A stretch of 52,896 bases of DNA. It comes from Bacillota bacterium (GTDB taxonomy: Bacteria; Bacillota; Sulfobacillia; Sulfobacillales; Sulfobacillaceae). The stretch's first letter is position 1. The number at the start of each line of letters is the position of its first letter. This document shows, piece by piece, positions 34,890-42,888 of the stretch. Position numbers and translations under genes: made by a program. The DNA is taken from positions 1-52,896 of the forward strand of contig JAJZAN010000012.1 in assembly GCA_021799435.1 (NCBI GenBank), given 5' to 3'. The notes beneath the pieces were generated by a model. It did no database searches, was not told where the DNA came from, and saw only the letters and a program-made list of their open reading frames with translations.

Positions 34890-35345
34890 ATGCAAGTATG
34901 GCCCGCACTGAATGAGCTGTTTATGATTGTCAGCGCTGTATTAATCGCAACGGGGTGGGTTTATATACGGCGCGGTCAACGGGAGACCCATAGGAAGCTG
35001 ATGCTCACGGGTGCGGCCTTCGCCACGGCTTTTTTCATCAGTTATGTTCTCCGGACTTTGTTCGTGGGCGACACCACGTTTGGCGGTCCGCACAAGTACA
35101 CGCTGGCCTACATGATTTTTTTGCAAGCCCACGCGACCTTGGCCACGGTGGCTGCCATTATCGGCATTATCACCATTCGCCGGGCGCTCTTAGAGCGGTT
35201 TCAGCAACATCGGCGCATCGCGCCCTGGACGGCCAGCATTTGGCTCATTGCAGCCGCCTCAGGACTCATGGTGTTTTTGCTCTTGTATGTGGTATACGCG
35301 CCAGGGGAGACCACCAATCTGTTCCGTGCAGTGACCATGGGATAG
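34890..35345 (+). CDS. DUF420 membrane protein
   Basis: A 151-residue protein with four membrane helices of the DUF420/YozB type. Landmarks are WPALNELFMIVSAVLIATGW, HRKLMLTGAAFATAFF and LQAHATLATVAAI, with conserved His in helices 2 and 3. Relatives often accompany cytochrome oxidase assembly (CtaM, SCO) genes; none is here. I favour ATG 34890 (GAGGG 6 nt upstream) over ATG 34884. The promoter-palindrome at 34811-34846 suggests its own regulation. Confidence 0.75.
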   Translation: MQVWPALNELFMIVSAVLIATGWVYIRRGQRETHRKLMLTGAAFATAFFISYVLRTLFVGDTTFGGPHKYTLAYMIFLQAHATLATVAAIIGIITIRRALLERFQQHRRIAPWTASIWLIAAASGLMVFLLLYVVYAPGETTNLFRAVTMG

Positions 35346-35449
35346 AGGGGTAGAGTGCCAATATGTGGTTACAATGAAAATCGAGGCGCCGCGGCTCAGT
35401 CTGGCGGCGGCTTCGCATTGGTTTGAGCAAACGAGGGGGGCGATCGAGG

Positions 35450-36778
35450 GTGCGTCCAAACGCACGGGCCTTGTCAGTGTACTTAGTCGGGATTTTCATG
35501 GGGGCGCTGGATACCAACGTGCTGGCGCCAGTGTTCCCGCTCATCATGCGCCATTTTCAGGTGGGTCTGGGCGCTGCGGCCTGGACTATCACCGTATACA
35601 CGGTGGCGTACATTGCCTCGACGGTGCTCTCGGGGGCCTGGGGAGACCGGTTGGGCCACAAACGGGTGTTTTTATGGGGAATTCTGGCGTTCATGCTGGC
35701 ATCCCTCTTAGCGGCGTTGTCGCCTAACTTTGGCATCTTCATGGTGGCTCGGGCGATCCAAGGGGCAGGTGCAGGGGCCGTCTATCCTAACGCGCAAGCG
35801 GAAGGCATCAAAGCGTTTCCCGCCGAACGGCGGGGCATGGCGCTGGGCATTTTTGGCGCGGTGTTTGGCATGGCCAGCGTTTTAGGGCCCACCTTGGGAG
35901 GCTTGTTAGGACAGTATTTGGGCTGGCAGTCGGTATTTTTGATTAACGTGCCCATTGCCCTCATTGTGCTGGGGATGGCATCCCGGGCGCCGGCGTCCGA
36001 TGTGGAGGAGCGGTCCATGCCGGACTGGATCGGAGGGGTCAGCTTTTCCCTGATGCTGACCTTTGGACTGCTGGTGCTGGCGGCGTCCGGTCTGTCGCGC
36101 GTGGTGTTTTTAGTGGCGGGCCTGGCGGCGTTGGGTCTGTTTTTATGGCGGGAACGTCGGGCGTCTGTCCCTTTCTTGGACCCCTCTCCCTTAAGTCAGG
36201 GTTCCGGCGTCTCGATGATGGTAGGCGCGGCCCTTATCGGCCTCGATATGTCGGCGGCGGTATTTGTGCCGACCCTGGTGCAGCGCACGCTGCACTTTTC
36301 AGTTTTGGCATCGGGATTAGCGCTGTTGCCGGCAGCCTTTAGCGGCGCGATCTTGTCGGGCGTCGGCGGGGTGATGGTGGACCGAGTGGGTCCGCGAAAG
36401 ATTTTGGTGGTCGGTCTTCTGGCGGGGGCCGTGGGCGGTTTGCTGCTGGCTTGGCCGCCGTTGACACTCGTTCGGTTCTTAGTGGCCATGGTATTTTTTG
36501 GCATCGGCACCGCCTTTACGATGGGAGCGCCTTTGAACCGAATGGCACTGGGGTTGTACCGCGAAAATCAAGCGGGCGAGGCATTGTCGGTGGCGGCAGT
36601 ATTCCGCGGCATTGGGATGAGCTCGGGTCCCATTATTTTGACCGCCGCAGAGGCAGCCCGCGGCTTTTCGGGCATGTTTGGGGCGGTCATGATTGCGTCG
36701 CTGGTTGGGGTGGGAGCCTTCTTGATGGTTCCCGACGTGAAGCCCAAAAAGACCACGCCGGCTGTATCTGAGACTTAG
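35450..36778 (+). CDS. MFS multidrug-type transporter
   Basis: A 442-residue major facilitator with about 12 helices. Motif A is GDRLGHKRVFL (helix 2-3 loop), motif C-like GAVFGMASVLGPTLGG in helix 5 marks drug/proton antiporters, and the central loop VMVDRVGPRKILVV repeats motif A in the second half. LVSVYLVGIFMGALDTNVLAPV-like helix 1 places the conserved Asp (ALDTN). GTG 35450 is preceded by GAGGGGGG 9 nt away. The substrate is unknown. A -10-like TACAAT lies about 75 bp upstream. Confidence 0.85.
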   Translation: MRPNARALSVYLVGIFMGALDTNVLAPVFPLIMRHFQVGLGAAAWTITVYTVAYIASTVLSGAWGDRLGHKRVFLWGILAFMLASLLAALSPNFGIFMVARAIQGAGAGAVYPNAQAEGIKAFPAERRGMALGIFGAVFGMASVLGPTLGGLLGQYLGWQSVFLINVPIALIVLGMASRAPASDVEERSMPDWIGGVSFSLMLTFGLLVLAASGLSRVVFLVAGLAALGLFLWRERRASVPFLDPSPLSQGSGVSMMVGAALIGLDMSAAVFVPTLVQRTLHFSVLASGLALLPAAFSGAILSGVGGVMVDRVGPRKILVVGLLAGAVGGLLLAWPPLTLVRFLVAMVFFGIGTAFTMGAPLNRMALGLYRENQAGEALSVAAVFRGIGMSSGPIILTAAEAARGFSGMFGAVMIASLVGVGAFLMVPDVKPKKTTPAVSET

Positions 36779-36812
36779 GGGTTCCATCTCCAGAAATTGG
36801 ATTGCCTCAAAA

Positions 36813-36842
36813 GGGTAAATCCGACAAGGGTGGGCGATAATA
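36813..36842 (+). promoter_or_regulatory. candidate forespore (sigma-F/G-type) promoter of the SASP gene
   Basis: GGCGATAATA (36833-36842) fits the sigma-F -10 pattern GGnRAnAnTD. GGGTA lies 15 bp upstream (36813-36817), a 3/5 match to GYWTA. Such a promoter is expected because SASPs are made in the forespore. Confidence 0.4.
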
Positions 36843-36873
36843 ACGCCACTACCCGAGATGGAGGTGAACAGCA

Positions 36874-37095
36874 GTGGCACAAGGCAGCAACACCGGCAAC
36901 CGCGCTCTGGTGCGGGGAGCTGAACGGGCACTTGACCAGTTTAAGTATGAGGTCGCTCGTGAAATTGGTCTTCAAGGAATCGAAGACGGTTACTGGGGCG
37001 AAATTCCCTCGCGGCAGTGCGGCGCCGTCGGCGGACACATGGTTCGCAAGATGATTGAAATGGCTGAGCAGCAAATGGCAGGACGAACTCGTTAA
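36874..37095 (+). CDS. alpha/beta-type small acid-soluble spore protein
   Basis: A 73-residue DNA-binding spore protein that coats and protects forespore DNA. Both family blocks are present: ALDQFKYEVAREIGL (with the Glu-Ile bond expected for GPR protease cleavage) and SRQCGAVGGHMVRKMIEMAE. The connecting IEDGYWGEIP differs from the Bacillus-type linker and resembles that of deep-branching thermophilic spore formers. GTG 36874 follows GGAGGTGA. A hairpin terminator follows directly. Confidence 0.93.
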   Translation: MAQGSNTGNRALVRGAERALDQFKYEVAREIGLQGIEDGYWGEIPSRQCGAVGGHMVRKMIEMAEQQMAGRTR

Positions 37096-37100
37096 AGCCA

Positions 37101-37130
37101 AAAAGGCCGGTGAGAACCGGCCTTTTCTTG
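37101..37130 (+). terminator. terminator of the SASP gene
   Basis: AAGGCCGGT (37103-37111) pairs with ACCGGCCTT (37116-37124), followed by TTCTT. A-rich bases on the 5' side make it possibly bidirectional, also ending the opposite dienelactone hydrolase gene. Confidence 0.85.
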
Positions 37131-37149
37131 TGCTTGTGCCGCGTGGCAG

Positions 37150-37956
37150 CTAGTGCGCGAGCACTTGATCGAAGAAGTGCAGGGTTTCAGACCACGCCTG
37201 GCGCGCCGCGTCTACGTCGTACGAAGCGCGGGAGTCGTTGAAGAACGCGTGCCCCGCTTCGGGGTAGATGGCGTAGTGGAACGTCTTGCCCAATTCCTTG
37301 AGTTTCTCGGCTACGCCCGGCACCGCGTCGGTGATGCGGTGGTCTGTGCCGCCATAGAACCCATAGACGGGGCTTTGGAGTTGCGCCAATTCAGCGTCGC
37401 TGGGCGCGGTGCCGTAGTTGCACACAGCGGCCTTGATGCGCTGATCATGGCACGCCAGCAGGAAGGCGAGCCGTCCACCCATGCAGTAGCCGATGCTAAG
37501 TACCGCGGGCCCATGTTCGAGACCGCGGTTGGTCCATTGCTTCAATTGAGCGATGAAGTTTTCCTCGTCTTTGGGCCCGAACAGTAATTTCTGCGTCTCC
37601 TGAATCTTCTGCGCCTCATCTGCCGGTAACGTGTCCAGGTGTTGCTGCATCACGTCCGGGTTGCCCCAACCTGCGGGGGGCATGGTGTCAAGGAACCGCT
37701 TGACGGCCTGGATGCGTGGAGCTTTCAGGGCCGCGGGCGTTTCCCCATAGGAGAACAAATCGGGCGCAATGGCTTCGTAACCTGCCGCTGCAAACCGGTC
37801 GGCCATGTCCTGAATATGTTCGTCGACGCCCCAGATTTCCTGAATCACCAGGACGGTGGGGAGCGGCTTATCCCCAGCGGCTTGCGGGCGCACCCGATAG
37901 GCGCGCATAGACTTACCGTTCAAGCGGCCTTCAATCCATTCGCGATTGAACTGCAT
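37150..37956 (-). CDS. dienelactone hydrolase family protein
   Basis: Cytoplasmic alpha/beta hydrolase of 268 residues. The nucleophile elbow is GYCMGGR (Cys, as in true dienelactone hydrolase), the Asp is in YGGTDHRI, the His in EAGHAFFND, and VIQEIWGVDEHI provides the Glu that controls the Cys. In aromatic catabolism these enzymes open dienelactones; many paralogues act on other lactones or esters. It is not clustered with ring-cleavage genes. ATG 37956 has AAGGAGGG 5 nt upstream; the in-frame ATG at 38013 lacks a site. Confidence 0.88.
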   Translation of the reverse strand: MQFNREWIEGRLNGKSMRAYRVRPQAAGDKPLPTVLVIQEIWGVDEHIQDMADRFAAAGYEAIAPDLFSYGETPAALKAPRIQAVKRFLDTMPPAGWGNPDVMQQHLDTLPADEAQKIQETQKLLFGPKDEENFIAQLKQWTNRGLEHGPAVLSIGYCMGGRLAFLLACHDQRIKAAVCNYGTAPSDAELAQLQSPVYGFYGGTDHRITDAVPGVAEKLKELGKTFHYAIYPEAGHAFFNDSRASYDVDAARQAWSETLHFFDQVLAH

Positions 37957-38020
37957 GCAATCCCTCCTTGCCGGGCCCCGAAAGGGCCGGATTCTGGAAT
38001 TATTATACTGCAAAATCCAA

Positions 38021-38947
38021 TTATTCCCGGCTCTCCAGCCAGCGTTCGACGTCCATGGCGGCTTTACAGCCGCTGCCGGCTGCTGTGATAGCCTGTCGGT
38101 ATCGGGAGTCTGCTACGTCGCCGCAGGCAAAGACCCCATCGACGTTGGTGGCAGTGTCGAGCCCGTTGGTCATGATGTATCCGACCGCATCGGTTTTGAC
38201 TTGACCCGCCAGGAATTCGGTATTGGGGCGATGGCCAATCGAGACAAACAAGCCCTCCGTGGAAAGCGTTTCGGTCTCTCCGGTTTTGTTGTGACGCACG
38301 GTAAGCCCGCTGATGCGATTGTCGGCGCTCTCTACGGAAATCGGAGTGGCATCCATGATCCATCGAATTTTGGGGTTCCTGTGTGCGCGCTCCTGCATCA
38401 CCTTGGACGCTCGCAGGGTGTCGCGGCGGTGTACGATGGTCACTTCCGATGCATAGCGGGTCAAGAAGGTCGCCTCTTCCATGGCCGAGTCTCCGCCGCC
38501 CACCACGATAATACGCTTGTCTTTAAAGAAGAACCCGTCGCAGGTGGCACAGGTGGAGACGCCCCGGCCAATGTGTTCAGACTCTCCAGGAATCTCGAGG
38601 AGCTTGGCGGTGGCCCCTGTCGAAATGATTAAGGCGTCGCTCTCGTAAGTGGTGCCGTCGTCCATGGAGACCTTGAAAGGACGCTGGCTCAGGTCCACGG
38701 ACTCAGCCCGGCCAAACACGAACTGGGCCCCGAAGCGCTCGGCTTGCTTTTTCATGGCTTCCATCAAGTCGGGCCCCATAATGGCATCGGGAAATCCGGG
38801 AAAATTCTCCACTTCCGTGGTCAGCATCAACTGGCCGCCGGGCTCGTCACCCTCAATCACCACAGGATTGAGATTGGCACGGGCAGCGTAAATGGCTGCG
38901 GTGTAGCCGGCGGGACCAGTGCCTAAAATGACAACCTTCTCGCTCAT
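38021..38947 (-). CDS. trxB: thioredoxin reductase
   Basis: NADPH-dependent flavoenzyme of 308 residues that keeps thioredoxin reduced. GTGPAGYTAA (FAD), CATCDG (redox disulfide), GGGDSAMEEA (NADPH) and GVFACGDVAD (FAD end motif) are all intact. ATG 38947 has GGAAGGAG 7-8 nt upstream; the longer open frame to 39079 is not homologous. A -35/-10 pair lies at 39000-39029. Confidence 0.94.
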   Translation of the reverse strand: MSEKVVILGTGPAGYTAAIYAARANLNPVVIEGDEPGGQLMLTTEVENFPGFPDAIMGPDLMEAMKKQAERFGAQFVFGRAESVDLSQRPFKVSMDDGTTYESDALIISTGATAKLLEIPGESEHIGRGVSTCATCDGFFFKDKRIIVVGGGDSAMEEATFLTRYASEVTIVHRRDTLRASKVMQERAHRNPKIRWIMDATPISVESADNRISGLTVRHNKTGETETLSTEGLFVSIGHRPNTEFLAGQVKTDAVGYIMTNGLDTATNVDGVFACGDVADSRYRQAITAAGSGCKAAMDVERWLESRE

Positions 38948-38999
38948 TGTTCTGCTCCTTCCGTCACGAGGGTGAGCCCTCTGCAAGCATTGCGGGTTC

Positions 39000-39029
39000 A
39001 GTATATCGGTCCTAGGGAGAAGCCCGCAA
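39000..39029 (-). promoter_or_regulatory. candidate trxB promoter
   Basis: On the minus strand: TTGCGG (39024-39029), 18-bp spacer, TATACT (39000-39005, 5/6). It lies about 55 bp before the trxB start. Confidence 0.45.
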
Positions 39030-39124
39030 CTGAGATTATGCCCAGTCCTGCCGTTTCTGATGGTGGCGGTTTTCTGCACCGGTTTCGTTTAGAATAGACT
39101 GCAGGATAGCAAGGAGGACGCTCG

Positions 39125-39391
39125 GTGAACGGTAATGGATTAAAGCGCTTTTTGGCGGACCCTACGCCATGGAGCAAAACCAGCATCCGCTGGTTTTGGG
39201 TGGCGGCGGTGTTCACACTGATTATGGTGGCGCTGGCTTACCTGCTGTTGTGGTGGGGAGTGCAGGGAAGGGTGTCGGCTTGGTTGGCACTTTCCGGGCA
39301 AGGCGTGTCGGTGGTCTTGACCATTTTGGCCTTTTGGGGAGCCTATCGCGCTCGGCGGCGCGATATTGAGGCGGCCCACCGCCCGTCATGA
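39125..39391 (+). CDS. small two-helix membrane protein
   Basis: An 88-residue protein with two predicted helices (FWVAAVFTLIMVALAYLLLW and GVSVVLTILAFWGAY) and a basic C-terminus. No family recognised. GTG 39125 has AAGGAGG 8 nt upstream. Its TGA overlaps the ATG of the YgjP-like gene (ATGA), indicating coupled expression. Confidence 0.65.
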   Translation: MNGNGLKRFLADPTPWSKTSIRWFWVAAVFTLIMVALAYLLLWWGVQGRVSAWLALSGQGVSVVLTILAFWGAYRARRRDIEAAHRPS

Positions 39392-40050
39392 CGGTGCCGC
39401 TGACAGGCAGTGTTGTGCTCGACGGTTTGCCGTTTCGGTATGCGGTACAGGTCAACACCCGCCGCCGGTCGGCTGCTCTGAGCATGGCAGCCTCCGACCA
39501 GATTATCGTCAAGCTGCCTGGGGCATGGTCAAGGCGGCGGGTGGAAGCGGTCCTGCGGGCGCATGGCGATTGGATTTTGCGCCGCCACCATGAAATGCAG
39601 AGCGCCTGGCCCCCGCCTGAGGTGCGCCCGGGCGGGTGGGTATACCTGATGGGCGAGCGGCGCCCCGTCGGATCAGAGGAATTCCCCGAACCTTTGGAGC
39701 GGAGTCTGCGCGAGTGGTACCGTCGTGAGGCGGCGGCGGTGTTTCAGCCCCGATTGCGGGGTTGGAGCGAAAAACTGGAGATTTCCTACACGCGTCTTCG
39801 CATATCCGATGCCACTACGCGCTGGGGATACTGCCGGCAAGACGGAGTGATCGGGCTGAGTTGGCGTCTGTTGCAGGCTCCTCCTGCCGTCATTGACTAC
39901 GTGATGGTGCACGAACTCATCCATCGGCTGCATCCCCATCACAGAGCCGCATTCTGGACGGCACTGGCGGCGGTCTATCCCGGTGCCCGAGAGGCGCAGC
40001 GATGGCTTCGCCAGAGTGGTTTCGCTCTTATGTGGCATGCGGGCGCATAG
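39388..40050 (+). CDS. YgjP-like metal-dependent hydrolase (DUF45, zincin fold)
   Basis: A 220-residue predicted zinc metallopeptidase. VMVHELIHRLHPHHRAAFW carries HExxH with a third His, the hallmark of the YgjP/WLM-related group. TRWGYCRQDGVIGLSWRLL is the conserved block before it. Physiological substrate unknown. It begins inside the stop of the preceding membrane-protein gene. Confidence 0.82.
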   Translation: MTVPLTGSVVLDGLPFRYAVQVNTRRRSAALSMAASDQIIVKLPGAWSRRRVEAVLRAHGDWILRRHHEMQSAWPPPEVRPGGWVYLMGERRPVGSEEFPEPLERSLREWYRREAAAVFQPRLRGWSEKLEISYTRLRISDATTRWGYCRQDGVIGLSWRLLQAPPAVIDYVMVHELIHRLHPHHRAAFWTALAAVYPGAREAQRWLRQSGFALMWHAGA

Positions 40051-40098
40051 CGCCTCCGCTCTCGGACACAATAACTCCCAAATAAGGGAGGTGTTGTA

Positions 40099-40449
40099 AT
40101 GGCAGCGATCGGTGTCAAGGGGCTGGTGGTGTTGGTCGGCATGGCCTCCATGCATATGATGACCACGCAGACGACGCAGAGGACGCACACGAGTCCCATC
40201 AAAATACTCCGTATTGGACACAACGACATCAAGCTCCCCATGAAGTCGGCTCGGTTGGACCTGGTCGAGCGATCGGCGCTGAGCGCTACCGGCGGAGGAA
40301 CCGTGGAGGCGGTAACGCCGAGCGTCTGGGTAGGGAAGCCGGTCTGGATGTGCACGGTCTCGCGCGGCCGGACGGTGTGGCATGTGATGGTGAATCAAAC
40401 GACACTCAGGCCAATTTCCAAGATTATGGTGCCGCACTTCAGCAAATGA
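40099..40449 (+). CDS. short exported hypothetical protein
   Basis: A 116-residue protein with an N-terminal hydrophobic stretch (AIGVKGLVVLVGMASMHMM) and a Thr/His-rich linker. The end (GGTVEAVTPSVWVGKPVWMC, then VWHVMVNQTT) is PepSY-like in pattern, but this is weak. GGGAGGTG lies 6-7 nt before ATG 40099. A strong terminator follows. Confidence 0.55.
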   Translation: MAAIGVKGLVVLVGMASMHMMTTQTTQRTHTSPIKILRIGHNDIKLPMKSARLDLVERSALSATGGGTVEAVTPSVWVGKPVWMCTVSRGRTVWHVMVNQTTLRPISKIMVPHFSK

Positions 40450-40484
40450 CGCGAAAGCCCCGGCAGCCCGGGGCTTTCGCGTTT
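40449..40484 (+). terminator. rho-independent terminator
   Basis: CGCGAAAGCCCCGG and CCGGGGCTTTCGCG form a long perfect stem with a CAGC-type loop, followed by TTT. It ends the 40099 gene. Confidence 0.85.
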
Positions 40485-40512
40485 CGGTATGCCCACCTCA
40501 GTGACAGGCATA

Positions 40513-40521
40513 TGCTATACT
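40513..40521 (+). promoter_or_regulatory. extended -10 promoter for the TVP38-like gene
   Basis: TGCTATACT is an extended -10 element (TGn then TATACT, 5/6), about 48 bp before ATG 40569. No good -35 is seen, as is usual for this class. Confidence 0.45.
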
Positions 40522-40568
40522 GAATTGAATTTTTGAGCGGAGGACGCCGCCCGGGGGAGGTTGGTTAG

Positions 40569-41309
40569 ATGCACCCCAATGTGATGAAGCGCGGTGTCCG
40601 CTGGCTGGCGGTGCACAAGTGGGTCTGGGCCGTACTGGCTGCCGTCCTGATCATTGCCCTGGGATGGTGGGCATGGGACGTGCTGGCGAGTACCGTCGGC
40701 ATTCGAGAAGCCTTCCGCCTGGTATCGACGTCGCTTCGCAATCTCGCAGGCGCGTTGGGTCCTTGGGGACCACTGCTGATTATCCTGGCGCTGGCCATCC
40801 ACAGCGTGGTGATTGTCTTTCCTATGGAAATCCCCACATTGGCCGCGTTTGCTCTCTATGGCCCATTTGGCGGGCTTTTGGTGGTGTGGCTGGGTTCCAT
40901 GGTTACCGCATCGATTTCCCTCATGCTGGGGCGCTTGATTGGACCGCCCATCTTGAGGCGCTGGTCAGACCAGCCCCGGGTGCAAGCCATTGTTCGCGGG
41001 GTTGGGCGGCTTAACCCGCTGGCCTTAATTCTTTTGCGATGGATATCTTTTATTCCCTTTGATGTGCTTAACATGATTTTCGGCACCTGCCAGGTGCCGG
41101 TCTTGCGCTTTTATTGGACCACGGCGGTAGGCGTGTTGGTCACCAACGTGGTGATGGCACTCTTATACCGCACTGCACTGCATGCGCATTGGGGCGAACT
41201 GGTAGCCTTGATGGCGGGCGTGTTTGTAGCTGGGTGGGCGGTCTATTGGTGGTCGCATCGGACCCATTTAAAGTCCTTGAGCCACTTCAGCGACGATTTG
41301 GAAGCCTAA
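40569..41309 (+). CDS. TVP38/TMEM64 (DedA-like) membrane protein
   Basis: A 246-residue membrane protein with about six helices. FPMEIPTLAAFALYGPFGGLLVVWLGSM and RLNPLALILLRWISFIPFDVLNMIFG match the two conserved re-entrant segments (F/GxxxG...R...FP). The family is linked to lipid scrambling and envelope homeostasis. GGGGGAGG lies upstream of ATG 40569. Its stop overlaps that of the nucleoside hydrolase gene by 4 bp (CTAA). Confidence 0.83.
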   Translation: MHPNVMKRGVRWLAVHKWVWAVLAAVLIIALGWWAWDVLASTVGIREAFRLVSTSLRNLAGALGPWGPLLIILALAIHSVVIVFPMEIPTLAAFALYGPFGGLLVVWLGSMVTASISLMLGRLIGPPILRRWSDQPRVQAIVRGVGRLNPLALILLRWISFIPFDVLNMIFGTCQVPVLRFYWTTAVGVLVTNVVMALLYRTALHAHWGELVALMAGVFVAGWAVYWWSHRTHLKSLSHFSDDLEA

Positions 41310-42250
41310 AGGAGACCGACCCGGGTCCGGAACAAGGCCAGGAAGCGATCCACGTCCAAGTCGAGAGCGACGTCAACGCCGGTCGGGGTTTGGCCCCAGC
41401 GAGCGTCCACAACCGTCATGCCGTCGGTCCAGACCCCCGTATGTTCAACACGCACGGGATAGCGCTCGGTCCTCACCAAGGTGGGATCTTCAGCTACGGC
41501 GACCGCCAGTGGATCATGGAGCGGGCACCAGCCGTCATTGCGCGGATCCTCCTTGATGTAGGCTTCGATATAAAAGTCTGTGGCGCGACGCAAGAGTTCC
41601 GTATATGGCAAAGCTGGGTCCAATTGGGCTAAGTCCCGCTGGTACAGGCGCCCCTGATGGGTGACATCCAAGCCTACCATGGTAAGGGGGATGCCGCTGC
41701 GGAACACGAGGTCAGCTGCCTCCGGGTCACCCCAGATATTGGCCTCGGCTGTGGGTGTGACGTTGCCTGGACAGAACGCCGCACCGCCCATGCAGATGAT
41801 GCGGTCGATGTGTGCCGCTAAGCCAGGGTCATAGAGCAGGGCGCGCGCCACGTTGGTAAGCCGCGCCACAGTGACCAATGTGACTTGACCGGGATTGGCG
41901 CGGATGGTGTCGCGAATGTATTGGACCGCGTCGCTGTCCGCGGTCTGGCGCGTCACCAAGGGAAGCGGCGCATCGCCGAGTCCGTTGACGCCATGAATTT
42001 GCGGCACGGGTCCGCTCCAAGCGCGGAATAGAGGTTCCGCGGAGCCGCGGTATATCGGCACCTCCGAACCTAGCAGCTCCGCCAGCAAGAGGGTGTTGCG
42101 GGTGGTGGTGTCAACATCAGCGTTGCCATAGCCCGTGGTGATGCCCAGCACTTTCAACGCCGGGGAGCGCAACGCATAAACCAGTGCCCAGGCGTCGTCA
42201 ACTCCGGTGTCAACATCGAGGATGATGGGGCGGGGGGAAACGGTCGGCAC
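41306..42250 (-). CDS. inosine-uridine preferring nucleoside hydrolase
   Basis: Releases the base from ribonucleosides; 314 residues. DVDTGVDDAWAL is the calcium-binding signature, ITTGYGNADVDTTTRN the conserved Asn loop, CMGGAAFCPGNVTPTAEAN the second ligand region. A C-terminal HDPLAVA supplies the last Asp ligand. Start GTG 42250 with AGGAGG 8-9 nt upstream. Nucleoside range is not predictable. Monocistronic. Confidence 0.9.
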   Translation of the reverse strand: MPTVSPRPIILDVDTGVDDAWALVYALRSPALKVLGITTGYGNADVDTTTRNTLLLAELLGSEVPIYRGSAEPLFRAWSGPVPQIHGVNGLGDAPLPLVTRQTADSDAVQYIRDTIRANPGQVTLVTVARLTNVARALLYDPGLAAHIDRIICMGGAAFCPGNVTPTAEANIWGDPEAADLVFRSGIPLTMVGLDVTHQGRLYQRDLAQLDPALPYTELLRRATDFYIEAYIKEDPRNDGWCPLHDPLAVAVAEDPTLVRTERYPVRVEHTGVWTDGMTVVDARWGQTPTGVDVALDLDVDRFLALFRTRVGLL

Positions 42251-42336
42251 AGGGATGTCCTCCTAGCGAATTCTGGTATGGTTAAAGTGTAGTCTCCCTT
42301 CAATGTGGGGACAAGTTGCAGACGGAGGTGGCCAAC

Positions 42337-42888
42337 ATGATCCACTTGCCGCACGAGGTCATCCTGAGACCATTCGACTTCTCCGATGTGCCCGCCCTGG
42401 TACAGGCCGTACAGGAGAATCAGCCATTCCTGGTTCAGTTTCTGCCATGGGCCGGCGCGGATTACGGTTCCTTGCAGGCGCGTCAATGGGTGCAGGCGTC
42501 CCTGGAGCAATGGGCGCAGAATCTAGGCTTTCAGTGGGGCCTGTTCCGCGGCGACGTCGTGTTGGGCACGGTCGGGTTTCACCCCATCCAATGGGACATC
42601 CGCTCGGCGAGCATCGGATATTGGCTGGTGGAATCGGCCGGCCGGCGGGGTCTCATGACCGCTGCCGCCGCGGAGTTGTTGGCGTGGGGATTTAATCGAT
42701 ACCAGTTGCGCGAAATTTGGATTGAAGCCCGAGATACGAATCGGCCCAGCCAGCGGGTGGCAGAGCGCCTGGGATTCGAGCAGCGTGGACAGCGCTCCGA
42801 TGGCGAGTTTACGTTGCTGCGGTATCGGATGCTGGCTGACGTATGGTTCCACGGCCGGATGGGGAGCTATTTCGTCTATCCCGGGTAG
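42337..42888 (+). CDS. GNAT family N-acetyltransferase
   Basis: Acetyltransferase of 183 residues resembling RimJ/RimL. VILRPFDFSDVPALVQAV opens the domain, ASIGYWLVESAGRRGLMTAA is the acetyl-CoA loop region, and EARDTNRPSQRVAERLGFE the closing helix. ATG 42337 has GGAGGTGG 5-6 nt upstream; an in-frame TTG at 42316 does not. Its 3' end overlaps the convergent amidase gene by 13 bp. Confidence 0.85.
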   Translation: MIHLPHEVILRPFDFSDVPALVQAVQENQPFLVQFLPWAGADYGSLQARQWVQASLEQWAQNLGFQWGLFRGDVVLGTVGFHPIQWDIRSASIGYWLVESAGRRGLMTAAAAELLAWGFNRYQLREIWIEARDTNRPSQRVAERLGFEQRGQRSDGEFTLLRYRMLADVWFHGRMGSYFVYPG

